This document shows positions 1 to 10,790 of a stretch of 64,000 bases of DNA, piece after piece. The position numbers and the translations under genes are program-made. Position 1 is the first letter of the stretch. The number at the start of each line of letters is the position of its first letter. The DNA comes from Nannobrachium achirus (lineage: Eukaryota > Chordata > Actinopteri > Myctophiformes > Myctophidae), in contig OY997653.1 in assembly GCA_963921795.1 (NCBI GenBank), forward strand, positions 27,683,994-27,747,993, written 5' to 3'. The notes below the pieces were generated by a model. It did not search any database. It had not been told where the DNA came from and saw nothing but the letters and a program-made list of their open reading frames with translations.

Positions 1-1086
1 GACTTTCTGTCCGGGACATGGAAGACCATTCCTGAAGCGGATTTCCAGATCACCGTGGTCAGCGGTGGACTGAGTAACCTGCTGTACATGTGCAGTCTGT
101 CCGACCGTGTTCAGTGCATGGGGGAGGAACCCCGGCGGGTCCTGCTCCGGGTTTACGGAGCTATCCGACACAACAGGGCGGCCGGCAGGTCCCTGGCCGT
201 CGAGGCCGGGGGAGGAGAGGACTCCTCGCTGGTGACGTTTGACTCCTTGATGGAGAACGTGATGTTTGCCATCTTGGCCGAGCGTTCGCTCGGGCCAAAG
301 CTTTACGGCACTTTTCCTCAGGGCCGCTTGGAACAGCACATTCCGAATAGCCTCATGCGCACGGAGCAATTCGCAGACCCCTCCATCTCCGCGGAGATCG
401 CTACCCAGATGGCTCGTTTCCATACGATGGTGATGCCCTTCAACAAAGAGCCACGGTGGCTGTTTGAGACCCTGGATACGTACATGGACAAAGTGATGAA
501 GCTGAAGTTTGAGCGAGAAGCGCAAGTGAAGAAGTTCAAGAAGGTGCTGAAGTTTGACCTGCCGGCAGAGCTGGAGAGACTCCGAGAGTTGCTGGCAGCC
601 ACTCCATCCCCGGTGGTATTTTGTCACAATGATATGAATTCAGGCAATATACTGTGTTTGGACGGTCAGGACCCAGCCTCGACGGAGAGGCTGAGGCTCA
701 TAGACTTTGAATACAGCAGCTACAACTACAGGGGCTTCGACTTTGGGAACCACTTCTGTGAGTGGATGTACGACTACACATACAACGAGTGGCCTTTTTT
801 CAAGGCCACTCCAGACAACTACCCGACCAGAGAGCAGCAGCTTCATTTCATTCGTAATTATTTGGCGGAGCAGGGGGGATACCCTGATAATACTACACAG
901 GAGGACCAGACACGCATCCAGGAGGAAATGTTAATTGAAGCTAACCGGTATGCATTGGCGTCACACTTCTTCTGGGGCCTGTGGTCCATTATTCAGGCCA
1001 GGATCTCAAAGATCGAGTTTGGATACCTGAACTACGCCCTGAGCCGGTTCTACAGCTACGTCCAACTAAAAAACCTCTATACCTAA
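1..1086 (+). CDS. Choline kinase, intronless (probable retrogene), 5' end outside the window
   Basis: Choline kinase phosphorylates choline with ATP in the cytosol, the first step of the CDP-choline route to phosphatidylcholine. The frame is open from base 1 (reads DFLSGTWKTIPEADF) to the TAA at 1084-1086. The GTG at 55 is internal, not a start. Counting from codon 55, the Brenner-type catalytic motif VVFCHNDMNSGNIL has Asp at about residue 193, and the choline kinase motif LIDFEYSSYNYRGFDFGNHF has its metal-binding Asp at about 217. ERSLGPKLYG, FPQGRLEQ, MPFNKEPRWLF and ASHFFWGLWSI also match vertebrate CHKA/CHKB. The frame reaches the normal C-terminus (FGYLNY...). About 360 codons in one exon contrast with the many-exon vertebrate genes, so I infer retroposition of a processed transcript. 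There is no frameshift or internal stop, which suggests recent or maintained function. No poly(A) tract is obvious just downstream. Whether it derives from chka or chkb cannot be settled by eye. Confidence 0.93.
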   Translation, partial: DFLSGTWKTIPEADFQITVVSGGLSNLLYMCSLSDRVQCMGEEPRRVLLRVYGAIRHNRAAGRSLAVEAGGGEDSSLVTFDSLMENVMFAILAERSLGPKLYGTFPQGRLEQHIPNSLMRTEQFADPSISAEIATQMARFHTMVMPFNKEPRWLFETLDTYMDKVMKLKFEREAQVKKFKKVLKFDLPAELERLRELLAATPSPVVFCHNDMNSGNILCLDGQDPASTERLRLIDFEYSSYNYRGFDFGNHFCEWMYDYTYNEWPFFKATPDNYPTREQQLHFIRNYLAEQGGYPDNTTQEDQTRIQEEMLIEANRYALASHFFWGLWSIIQARISKIEFGYLNYALSRFYSYVQLKNLYT

Positions 1087-4000
1087 ATGTACTGTGTACG
1101 AGGGTAACCTTTGTAAGGATCCTCAATAGTGTACGTTAAACACCATCCAAAAGCAATCGGGTGATCCAGAAGCAACACTGTCTAACCCAGTTCAAACACT
1201 ATTTGTGTAACGCTCTGGGTGTGAACCTGGGTCTCCCACAAGGAAAGGGACACTAAAGCCAAATGCTAGCCTAAAGGGGAGTTTTCTTGACATGGGGAGA
1301 TATTAGGCTTTTGTCACGCAGAGGCTTTTGAGTCACTCTGCTATGAGACACACCCTAACCCTAACGCCTGGGATTGTAGCCCTCACTGAGCCACTCTGCT
1401 ACACCTGCATTCACTAATAGGGAGTTCAAGCAAGCATGGTTTTCAGGACCGCTCCGCTAGGCGGAAGTACTGCTGCTATGACGCAATCGCTGTGGCAGTC
1501 AAAATCCTGCAGACAGCTGTCGGCGACGGGTTCCCACCACCTTTAGTGAACTCTTTGGTTCCCATGGTGATGCGTCTATGCAGCAGACGTTGTAAACGCT
1601 ATGTGGAAAGGTAGTGTCTGCCGTAGTAGGAAGGGCTGCGACGGCAAGCAGGTTTATCTATAGGGCACTGATCCATTTCCAGCTACCGTAGCGGACTGCC
1701 GTAGCCGTCATTGCTTAAAGTCCGTCACCCATCACTACCTTCCCCGGGTTGTTCTGAACACTTGCCCACATGGTGGTGGTGTACATGTCCATGCCCCACG
1801 GTCATCAGAGCCGGTTCCAAGATTCTGGTGGCCCTAAGCACGATTTTTTTGGTGTCCCCCCAAAACCAGGGGTGAACGTGGCTTGAAGTTCTTGCCGGAA
1901 CTCCCAGAGATGAAAATCAGGGACACCTCTTGGCCGTGCAGCCGGAAATTGTTAGGGGGTAGTAAGTTTAGCAAATGAGGAAGCAACAAAAACTGCTTTT
2001 AGCCAATGAGGAAGCTGCATAAAGTTGATGTCAAGAGAATGCTGCTTCTTCATTGGCTAAAACGTACTCCATAAACCAGACCAATAACAACAGTGTGTTT
2101 TGGCCTATAGGCACCACACTAATTAGCCAACATGTGTAGATGGCACGCATGTGTTAATGATTACAAAGGACATGATGATTACATTACGAATGACAAATTT
2201 GCCAACATAGTTCATTACCTGGTTGCATGCAAAATCATACGTCGCTTTTGCACAGAGGTTGCACTGTGGTCGAGTTCCTGTTGGAAAGGAACACAATGAA
2301 CAGTAACAAACTAAATGTAGTTCCTCAATGGGCAGTAGGAAAAGTCTATTCCAGAGAGTGATGCCAGTCAATGAGACAGGGTTTCACCTAGCCTAGGTCA
2401 AAGGTCAGGTTAGCTCTGTATTCAGATTGATAGGAAGCCAGAGAACACCTAACCCTGTTTTAGTCAGGATCACTCCATGCCAAAGTAGATTTAACCATTT
2501 ATTGCATAAATGGAATACAGAGCATTAAAGAGCTCAGCTTTCGGAGATGTTCCCTGAATCTTATTCAAGCAACTTTGCTATGCAAAATCAGCGAACGCTA
2601 AGCCAAACCCCCATAGGGATACAATAGTACAATAGCAGTACATTGAGATATTAGCTTGAATCAGCAGACATAAAATTACAAGTATTTGAGCCTACGCCAA
2701 AGACTATGAGCAAAAGTTAGGGGCTGGGGTGGAGGAGGCGGCTAAGCAGCGGCAGATCCGAAGCTTCAGATCAAAGACGAGCAGAGCTATAGTGAATGCA
2801 AGCCGTATTTAAAGGAGCCTCCCTTACTGAGCGAGAGCTCTGATTGGATTAGAGTGATGTAATGATTAGGAGATCTGTGAGTGAGGAGTAATAGTAGGAA
2901 AGGCGACGTGTCCAGCGTAAACTAACCCTGAAGCTTCATTTATTCAGGTTAATAATGTTTATAACACACATGTCCTCAAATAACTACATCATGATAAGTG
3001 ATTATTTATTTCCCTATTCCCCTGTGTTCATTCCAGAAGGCTGTATGGGCTGTGCAGGTTTTCGGCAACAATAAGGCCTAATAATAAACCATTAAGCTTA
3101 TACAGTAGCTCACCATAGCTCTGCAGTATTTTAATGTCTTCCCTGTAAATATATTTAGCCTATAAAGCTTGTGTTAGGTTAAGACGTTTACTATTTTGGA
3201 ATTTAGCCCTGCCTTGTGAAAGGATGTTACTTTATTTGTTTATTTATATTTATTGTGAGGCTACTTTCCGCTAGCAGTACCTGTCCTATGGAATCCCCTT
3301 ATTATTAAGAACCACATCGTTAGCATGCTGCACACTGGTTAGCATCCAATACCATGCAGAGGACATGGTAGCTTGTATTTTTCAACCCCAGCTACAAAGA
3401 AATTAACAGAAAGTCCAGTAACATCCTCAAAGAGTGTACAAATGCGTCCATTTGGTTACATTTGTGCACTCTCTGAGTTACAAAAGGAGAAATAAACACA
3501 GGGATATACTGCAGAAGGGTATCGTGGTGTGTGGACTGTGGATCTAATTCGGCACAGATAATTTAGTAAACTATAAATGTGCTAATAAACTAAACTAAAC
3601 CTGCTGCTGGTGATTTAACAGTCAACTTTAAACTTTAACAAAATTATGCACTTTTCTGAACATACTTTTAACATTATGGTTTCACTGAGGTTGTGAGGTA
3701 TGGCCAGCACTGTAAATAATATATCCATACTGTAAGTTGTAGGGAAACAACATGCAAGATGTAGAATAAAAATAAAAACCCAAGGGCCACACAGACACGC
3801 ACCACTTTGCTCTCCATGCTGGTGACTTTCCAGTTTAATAGATTGAGCAAATTGCAGTTCTAATTATTGTTAATTGTGATGACGTACTGTAAGTATAAAG
3901 CATCATTCACACCGGGCACAATAAAGATGACTATAACGATAATTAACAACCACTGCGGTTATTGTTCTCAACTGAATTGACGCTATCGTCCACTTCAGTT

Positions 4001-4737
4001 GAGAACGGTTTGTAAAACAAAATGGTGGGAATGGTGCTAAAGTCTAGACATGCCATTGTTAATTAGTGTGTTTGCTATAGGGAACAAGAATATTGTTCTA
4101 GGGCAGAGATCTTTTATGTCGACTAAAGTAAACCTGTTTTCAGTTAACCTTTTTTGTTCACCTTAAGTACCTGTTTTCATTTAACTTTTCTGTGAGCCCA
4201 GTTCAATGGACTTTTTCTGTCCCGGGATGCTTCCTTGACATCACAGTATCTAATATGAAACGGTAAGACAGAAAGAAGTTCATTTACCAGTGGATTCCTC
4301 GAGACGTGTCAGTGCAAACACACTTGCAATTCAATTTCCCAGAAATACTCCTTTCTAGTTGTGGGCCAGTATGTTATACCAAAACTTTATACTGTAGGTT
4401 CTCCTCAAAAGAATTACCGACAGTACAAAGGCAGGGCCTTTAGCCAATGAGGGAGCAGCGTTCTTGGTGACATCACCACCAACAAGTACCAACCTGATAT
4501 AAATAACAACAACCACATTAAATATTTTCTAATATGTTCTCCCAAATCCTCAGATGCTAGAGTATTTAAAGTATATGAAATGTAGGAGTCTCTAAAGTAA
4601 TGTTGGAGTCCCCGTTGGGCAGATTTTTATGCCCATATTATGTAGGGAGTGTAGGGAGGAGATTTTTGTGTCCATACATGGTGTTCCATGTGAGCCCACA
4701 CTGTTTTGTAGAAACAATATTTCTAGTTTGTTATTAT
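1087..4737. other. Intergenic sequence, no gene recognised
   Basis: No coding exon was recognised on either strand. A short inverted repeat lies at about 2000-2060 (AGCCAATGAGGAAGC and its complement GCTTCTTCATTGGCT), and a related piece recurs near 4440. A palindromic segment at about 3420-3480 (CAAATG...CATTTG around a CCATTTGG core) resembles the palindrome of the hAT-like elements at 16.45 and 47.1 kb. Two CCCTAA units at 1353-1365 are too few to be telomeric. No polyadenylation signal for the upstream kinase could be assigned with confidence. Confidence 0.5.
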
Positions 4738-5008
4738 TGCGACCGTTAGGACGCAATTACTATCAAAACCTCCAACGGCCGTCAGTCAGTCAGTCTGTCT
4801 GTCAGTCACGCCACACGTCACACTTTCCCCCTACTCATGTCTAGAGTCCTAGCATCAACATGGATCTGTCCCATTTAGCGCCACCATCAGGCCGATCTTT
4901 TCAAACACATTTCTGGACACTGCTCCTACAGATTTTGCCCTAAAATCACGCAAAGCGGTGTATAAATGTGACCTGATGGTCGCTTATCTCCCGATTAGGG
5001 AGTCTTAT
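4738..5008 (+). mobile_element. Helentron/Helitron-like non-autonomous element, GCGACC-ended variant
   Basis: It begins TGCGACCGTTAGGACGCA, continues into a CTGTCTGTCAGTCA tract and a TAGCGCCACCATCAGGCCGA core, and ends with GGTCGCTTATCTCC, a CTCCC-GATTA-GGGAG hairpin and GTCTTA. The same ends and core occur at 51.97-52.40 kb, and the 3' end recurs at 55.9 kb. The core is shared with the 6.8, 33 and 59.8 kb elements. A 3' hairpin without long terminal inverted repeats suggests a Helitron/Helentron; this is inference. Confidence 0.55.
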
Positions 5009-5091
5009 TCAAATGAATATCTTTTCATATTAGGACATTTTACGCTCATTATTTATGAGTTAATTCTCATTATACCTGTGTCACCTCACCT

Positions 5092-5476
5092 TTAAAGGAG
5101 CTATAGTCAACTTTTTCTTGAAAAACGGACGCTAAAATAAAAAGAATGTCGAAAATATTTTATAAAAAATTTTAAGCTTCATATATGCGTTTCTATTCAA
5201 AAATGCCCACAAAAAGCGCAAAATAATGATAAAATAATCATTTTGGCCATTGTCAGACTGACTTTGTCTACATCCCTTAAGAATAGAAGAGGGATGTAAA
5301 CAAAGTCAGCCTGCCAATGGCCAAAATGATTATTTTATCATTATTTTAGGCTTTGTGTGGACATTTTTGAATAGAAACACATATATGAAGCTTAATATTT
5401 TTTATAAAATATTTTCAACATTATTTTTATTTTAGCGTCCGTTTTTCAAGAAAAAGTTGACAAATAGCTCATTTAA
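5092..5476. mobile_element. Fold-back MITE with TTAA ends
   Basis: It is a near-perfect inverted repeat with arms of about 180 bases and a spacer of about 10 bases near 5280. It begins TTAAAGGAGCTATAGTC and ends ATAGCTCATTTAA, with TTAA on each side as expected for a piggyBac-type target duplication. There is no coding capacity. Transcription would give a long hairpin RNA. Confidence 0.75.
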
Positions 5477-5589
5477 CACTAGCAGTCATCATTATTTTTG
5501 TGCTCTATACTTACAGGTCCAGGCAGAGATGCATTGTGGTTCAGGGGTCGCTCCTGGTTTTGACCACAGTGGTGGTTGGAATTCGCCTT

Positions 5590-5895
5590 ATTCACGGCCC
5601 GCCCACCTACTTCCGTTTCTCAGTTTTCCCCGGGTGCTGACTTCAATTTAGAAGGGGAAACTATACTGGACTTAAAGCCAACAAATCATTATTTCTAACA
5701 GTAAAGTAAATTATAGTGCTTTGTGCCGTTTAGTATCTTGTGTTCTTGATCATGCTAGCCGTATTTTATACTTTACTATTCGGAAATTGCATTAAATGTG
5801 CGATTTCTGTGCTAACTCCATAGGCTATGGTAGGATTTACCCCTTCAAAATGTGACTTCAGCACCCGTGGGATGCTTAGTGGGCGGGCCGTGAAT
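5590..5895. mobile_element. Short element with 17-bp terminal inverted repeats
   Basis: ATTCACGGCCCGCCCAC at the left is exactly complementary to GTGGGCGGGCCGTGAAT at the right, enclosing about 270 bases without a gene. No target duplication distinct from the inverted repeat could be defined. A MITE of uncertain superfamily is the simplest reading. Confidence 0.5.
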
Positions 5896-6217
5896 TATTG
5901 TGTCTACAGAGAGACTCACACCCACAAAACGTCCCACACACAACCCACATAGATAAATCCCATAGTGGTTGGATGCACAGTATCAGGGAACACTTGCACT
6001 TGCTGACATGTATGCGTACACTCGTTACGTAAGAAAACCTCATACAAATGAATATCACATCAGGCAGCATCTGATGACACATACTGTGTAAAACATCAGC
6101 AGAAAAGGCAAGTTGAAGTTCAATAACTTAAGTTGGGAAACTATGATGACACCATCTCCCATAGCAATGTCCAATCCAAGTGAATTGTCTAACCCTTTCT
6201 TCTCTCTTTCTCTACAC

Positions 6218-6560
6218 CAGTGTTTCTCAACCTGTACATTTCCAGATGATTAACTTAATGTGCAACATTGTTTTCTCACTCAACAGTAAACAAACTAACA
6301 TAACGTTTAAATGTATTGGAGGATATATGTAAATTTCTAAAGTGTCCATTTAAGGACGTTTTAATACCTCTAAAATAACAAATTAAACATTGGCCAAATT
6401 TCAAATATTTGAGACAAATATTGTGAAAATAGCAGATCTACATGCTCACATGTAGCGCAAGGCTATTTTCACAATAGAACCGTGTTATACAAAATGTAAT
6501 GACTCAACTCTTAATGCTCATAGGGTGGAGCTGCTCTACACAAGAACTACAAGAGGATTC
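6218..6560 (+). mobile_element. hAT-like MITE remnant
   Basis: The left end reads CAGTGTTTCTCAACCTG, a Charlie/hAT-type terminus. The interior carries ATTGGCCAAATTTCAAAT and a GAAAATAGCAGATCTACATG palindrome with its partner GGCTATTTTCACAA, as in the complete element at 16844-17268. No matching right terminus was found. Confidence 0.5.
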
Positions 6561-6626
6561 AATGGAGTCTGGAGACTCCCTGCAATGAGACCCTCACCTT
6601 GCACATTATTTTTAAATAAAACCAAT

Positions 6627-6815
6627 TAACATTAAGATGGTTGCTGGTTTTAGCTGGTCTCACCTGATGTTGGACTGTTTAAGTTGGTTTACCAGGCTAG
6701 ACCATGGGCTGGAGAAGCTGTTCAGGCTGGTCTTGCTGGTTTGTCTGTATAGTTGGTCAGCTTGGTCTTGGTCCAGGCTGATTGCCAGAGCAAAGCCCCG
6801 GCTGGTAAGATGGGC
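6627..6815 (+). repeat. GCTGGT-rich degenerate minisatellite
   Basis: Repeated GCTGGTTT, GCTGGTCT and CAGGCTGGTCTTGCTGG words form a degenerate repeat. The long frames on both strands result from its low complexity and are not a gene. Confidence 0.55.
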
Positions 6816-6826
6816 AAGCTGTTTTT

Positions 6827-7700
6827 GTCTCCACCAGCCGAAGGCAGCGGGAGAGTATGTTTTCGCCCCTGTCCGTGCGTCCGTCCGTCCGTCCGTGCGT
6901 CCGTCCGTCCGTCCTCCAAGTTTGTTACCAGCTAATCTCCGGCGCCGTTGGCCCGGTCGCTGCCAAAATGAGCACACACACTCCCTGGATGCCAATTCAG
7001 AACCTCTGCCCCACATTTTTCAAATGGCCCTGTTCTAGCGCCACCATGAGGCCGATGTTTGCAAAACACATTTCTGTACACTACTACAGATTTTGTCCAA
7101 AAATCACGCAAATCGGTAGACAGTATCTCTACAGTCATGTGATCGACATGGATCTGTCTGATTGTCCATATTCCATCCTGATTGGCTGAGATTGTCTTTC
7201 AAAGTTTGTAAGATTGGTCCGTTTTGGACAAAATGCCTCAAATCACAAACGGAGAGTGCAATTTACATGAAATCGCGCACACGCGTTCCCACTAGGCTGA
7301 GGAAGAAATGCCACTTCAACTTTTTGAAATCAGCCTCATGGTGGCGCTATAACAGGCCGATTCGTGGTTTTACCTATAACTCCACCGATCAGTTTCAAAC
7401 TTTGTAAGCGCACTCCCTGGATGCCAATTCAGAACCTCTGCCACACATTTTTCACATGGGCCTGTTATAGCGCCACCAGGAGGCTAATTTGTGCAAAACT
7501 ACCTTTTGGCCCGTAGTCCTACAGATTTTGTCCAAAAATCACACAAATCGGTAGACAGTATCTCTACAGTCATGTGATCGACATGGATCTGTCTGATTGT
7601 CCATATTCCATCCTGATTGGCTGAGATTGGCTTTCAAAGTTTCTAAGATTGGTCCGTTTTGGACAAAATGCCTCAAATCACAAACTGGTCTACTGCCTGT
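6827..7700 (+). mobile_element. Helentron-like element, GTCTCCACCAG variant, with an internal tandem duplication
   Basis: The 5' end GTCTCCACCAGCCGAAGGC matches the 59773 copy. It is followed by a CCGT/CCGTCC tract and the TAGCGCCACCATGAGGCCGA core. A segment of at least 150 bases starting AGATTTTGTCCAAAAATCAC occurs at about 7087 and again at about 7511, so it was duplicated in tandem with a 424-bp period and little divergence. The characteristic 3' hairpin is absent here. There is no coding capacity. Confidence 0.55.
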
Positions 7701-7900
7701 TTATCACCGCTACAGACCTACAGTACTTCATCATGTTCTGGACGGTAAGCAGGCTCTGATATTTTTCTCAGTAATTTCATGAATAGAATAGAAAGAAGGG
7801 TGGTTGCCGTGATGCGAGTCACACTTGAATTCCGCCCTTGTCGTTTTATGCCCAAAAATGTCTTATTTTTATTATTGCCAGTGTATTTTTCCACCCCAAA
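7701..7900. other. Short non-coding stretch
   Basis: Nothing recognisable was seen apart from A/T-rich text. Confidence 0.4.
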
Positions 7901-8090
7901 AAATACAATCCATTAACTTTAAGCCTTGGTTTTCATTTCTGTGATTTTCTGAGTGAGTGAGTGTGTCCGAACAGTTCTCTCCTGAAAAGGGGACTGGTGT
8001 GATGTCACACCAGGGCCCATTTCCTATTGGACCCCCTCGAGAAGGGGGCGGTACTTTTTGGGAGGCTATATTTTATTGAGACTAGGCCTA

Positions 8091-8494
8091 TAGAGCATCG
8101 CAGCGGAAGTGGATTCCTGGGGTCACTTAATATTCCCCATTCATTTTCGCCATAGACTTTTACAAAAATATTTATAACAATTATGTTAAGCCTTGAACCA
8201 AGCCATCCAGGATGGAGGTGAATCATGACCATATAACCTTTTTTTCTATGAAAAGAACATTTTGAAAATCGCTAAACAAAGGGTAGTTATTAAATGTAGT
8301 ATATCAAATAACGTAATATTAAAATATGTTTTCACATAGGATCAAAGGTTATATGGTCATGATTCACCTCCATCCTGGATGGCTTGGTTCGAGGCTTAAC
8401 ATAATTGTTATCAATATATTTGTAAAAGTCTATGGCGAAAATGAATGGGGAATATTAAGTGACCCCAGGAATACACTTCCGCTGCGATGCTCTA
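8091..8494. mobile_element. Fold-back Tc1/mariner-type MITE with TA duplication
   Basis: The ends TAGAGCATCGCAGCGGAAGT and its complement define inverted arms of about 150 bases around a loop of about 100 bases. TA lies on both sides (8089-8090 and 8495-8496). The homologous sequence near 28.83 kb continues without the insert, which confirms the boundaries. Confidence 0.8.
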
Positions 8495-8529
8495 TATGAG
8501 GTGGATTGTGGAACCATGAGGTAAAGTGG

Positions 8530-8612
8530 TACTAAAATTGGAACGATACAGAGAAGATAAGTATGGTGCCATGCTAAAATTGGAACGATACAGAAAAGAT
8601 TAGCATGGCGCC
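8530..8612 (+). pseudogene. U6 snRNA-derived sequence, duplicated in tandem
   Basis: The segment ACTAAAATTGGAACGATACA followed by GAGAAGATAAGTATGG matches the central region of vertebrate U6 snRNA. Three bases after it, CTAAAATTGGAACGATACAG followed by AAAAGATTAGCATGGCGCC repeats the match. The U6 5' stem-loop (GTGCTCGCTTCGG) and the 3' part are missing, as is the T-run terminator, so neither copy is a functional U6 gene. The U6 piece is part of an interspersed repeat, since it recurs at 28.71 kb. Confidence 0.8.
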
Positions 8613-8625
8613 ATAGTATCAAAGA

Positions 8626-8910
8626 CACATGTGGTCTAGAACCGCAAACCGTGAGCTAACAAACCACTGACATAAGTCTGCTGCCACAGAAGCATATAAA
8701 AGCCTTGTCAATAACTGTCACCATAGCAGTTATCAGTACCATGCAAGAACACACAGGTCATAATCATATAACTTATTGTTAATGTTAGGATGCAATCTAT
8801 TAGAGAAATTAAGATCTGTACTGCTAAATATTAGGATGAAATCTACAAGAGAATTTTACATTTGGCTAGTGTTGTTTAAAACCTGTGTTTTAATTTATGC
8901 CATTATTCCA
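8626..8910. other. Non-coding, nothing recognised
   Basis: No repeat family or coding signal was identified. Confidence 0.4.
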
Positions 8911-9297
8911 GTGTGTCCTGTTTTATTTTATTCTTGTTTTCCTTTCATTCTGTAGGCATTATTGTCCTATTATTCCTGTTCTACTCTGTTACCGTCTTAT
9001 CTCACCTCCCTGTGCTTGCTAGTTTTCTCCACCTGTGTCCTGTTAGTCTCTTAGCCAATCCCTGTGTTGATTGTCAGTTGTGTTCACCTGTGTCTGGTTA
9101 ACCCTGTGAGTATTTAAACCCTCAATTTCTTGAGATCTCTGCCAGAAGTTAAATGCTTACACAGTGTTCAGTAGCAGTAGCTACGATTTAGTGGTCTCAA
9201 TATATGCCTATGTTTATTCTTGTGATCCTGTGTTTGGTAGAAAAAAAACATTGTCTATTAGATCTGCTCTGCCTCTTGACTAACACTTGAGTCACAC
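8911..9297 (+). mobile_element. Possible solo LTR (gypsy-like), weak
   Basis: A pyrimidine-rich stretch with repeated CACCTGTGTC words leads to a TATTTAAA box at about 9112, a layout common in LTR promoters of fish gypsy elements. The TG...CA ends and a target duplication could not be fixed, so the boundaries are guesses. Confidence 0.25.
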
Positions 9298-9765
9298 CCT
9301 GATTAAGAGGGGTTTAGTATGTTTTATGGGAGTAATCTATGAAAAATGTCACTCAACGTCATGCTTTAAAAATAATTAATTTAGATAATCAATGAAGCTA
9401 TGGTTATAATACCACATTGAGCAAACATAGTCATATTTTTTATTCAAAAGTGAAAACCGCAAATGCACTTGATTTAACAAAAAACATTTAAAAAAATAAC
9501 TTGGTTGAAACTGCTATAGTCTTTCTTGATCATCTGAAACTAATAAAATGTGCTTTCAATGAACGTGTAAATCTGGATGTTCTAATAAGATGGTTTTAAA
9601 GAACCTAAATTGCAGTTGTCATAATGAACCTTGGTCATAAGAGGGTGTATCTAGTAGATTCAGTCACTCTGTCAGGGGTAGAGGTGTTTGCTGTGGATTT
9701 TCATCTATTGACCTGTCGGCTATCCTTTTTACTTTAAATATAAGCTCCGACATGTTATAAGTGTG
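9298..9765. other. A/T-rich non-coding
   Basis: No gene, RNA or repeat was recognised. Confidence 0.4.
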
Positions 9766-9769
9766 AAAA

Positions 9770-9804
9770 TCCTGGTGGTGCAATGGTAAAGCAGAGGACT
9801 CACA
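9770..9804 (+). repeat. tRNA-like SINE head, truncated
   Basis: CCTGGTGGTGCAATGGTAAA followed by GCAGAGGACT matches the head at about 20459-20490 and resembles a tRNA A-box region. It is cut off by the following hAT-like insertion. Confidence 0.45.
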
Positions 9805-10058
9805 CAGGGACGGATTAACCCCCACGAGGGCCCCTGGCCGATACATTTTTAGGGCCCCCCACCCTCCACCATAACCCCCCCCCCCCCCCCCCCCCCTCCC
9901 TCCCGACGCGCAGCTCGGATTTTATGCCATGATGATCATCTGTGGGCTAGGAAAGCACCTGTGGGCCGTATACATTTAATAGTAAATTGTCAATGACCAC
10001 GCGGCCCAGTAAGGGCCCCTGGCAACAGCCCCACCGGCCCAATGGTTAATCCAGCCTG
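9805..10058. mobile_element. hAT-like MITE with poly-C tract
   Basis: The termini CAGGGACGGATTAACC and GGTTAATCCAGCCTG are imperfect inverted repeats. The interior has paired GGGCCCCTGGC words and a C-run near 9878-9897. It interrupts a SINE-like head. No clear 8-bp duplication remains. Confidence 0.5.
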
Positions 10059-10435
10059 AGACCACTTTACTACCTGTCAGAAACTTAGGGCACAGCTCTC
10101 TTTAGTGTTTTGAAGTGTTTTTGTCTTCTCCTCCTAACCTTGAAAAAAAAAATCACACTCGTGTGAAATGAGCGGAACTGAGCGGTGGAGGCTGCATGTG
10201 TGTATGTGTGTGTGTGCGACTGTGCGTGCATGCGTGTGTGCGTGTGTGTGTGTGAATGTGAGTCTACAACAGAGCCCCTCCCTTAGCATGTGTGGTCAGA
10301 AAAGGTACTGCAGGCTACATACAGACGGACAGACGGACGGACGCATACATACCCACACACATGGCCACGTATAGGAGACGGTGTGACCACCGCTCAAAAA
10401 AGAAGTTAAATAAGAGACATGTATCAAAAGAGCCT
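10059..10435. other. Non-coding with TG- and GGAC-rich simple sequence
   Basis: A degenerate TGTG tract lies at about 10196-10258, and ACGGACAGACGGACGG at about 10322-10340. No gene was found. Confidence 0.45.
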
Positions 10436-10437
10436 GA

Positions 10438-10790
10438 GAGGTGGTGTAGTGGTTTAATAATTAGTTCTACGGTTCAGAGGTGCCATGTTCAATCCCCAGT
10501 CTTCCCATAGTTCAATGAAACACTATTTTGGAATTTTCTATGCAAACATATACATGGGTGACTCAAAATGTCTTTATCAACGCATTGGGCGCACACACAT
10601 TTCAGTTATGGAATCTCTGTTGGAAAAGCTCTTAACTCAACACCAGCAGGTCATGGGATCAAATCCCAGCACCTCTACATCTGAGCAATTGACACTGATG
10701 GCTTGATTTTTCTCTCCTTTAAAAGGCAAATGTCATTGACAATGCATTGGGCGCTTAAAGTTAAATATTTCAAAAACTACAAATTATTTC
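10438..10790 (+). repeat. tRNA-like SINE with conserved body
   Basis: Two tRNA-like pieces occur in order: GGTGTAGTGGTTTAATAATT with TTCAATCCCC, then a GCTCTTAACTCAACACC piece with GGATCAAATCCC. They are followed by a body ending in GCATTGGGCGCTTAAAGTTA. From about 10550 to 10790 the sequence matches the complement of 32640-32885, and the tail recurs at about 24722 and 26804. The B-box-like GATCAAATCC suggests descent from a pol III transcript. Confidence 0.6.

Larger units (their letters stand above)
7901..8625 (+). mobile_element. U6-containing interspersed repeat, copy 1, split by a later MITE
   Basis: Sequence from about 7905 (CCATTAACTTTAAGCCTT) through GGGGGCGGTACTTTTTGGGAGG, GGAACCATGAGGTAAAGTGG and into U6-like sequence matches the complement of 28.73-28.98 kb and, in part, of 30.33-30.59 kb. 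The shared order in three places defines a repeat family. The TA-flanked MITE at 8091-8494 interrupts this copy and is absent at 28.8 kb. Confidence 0.65.

Noticed and set aside
318-934. Frames overlapping the choline kinase on both strands
   Set aside because: They are shadows of the kinase frame, which carries all the recognisable motifs.
8530-8612. Functional U6 snRNA gene
   Set aside because: The 5' stem-loop, the 3' part and a T-run terminator are missing, and the sequence is part of a repeat.
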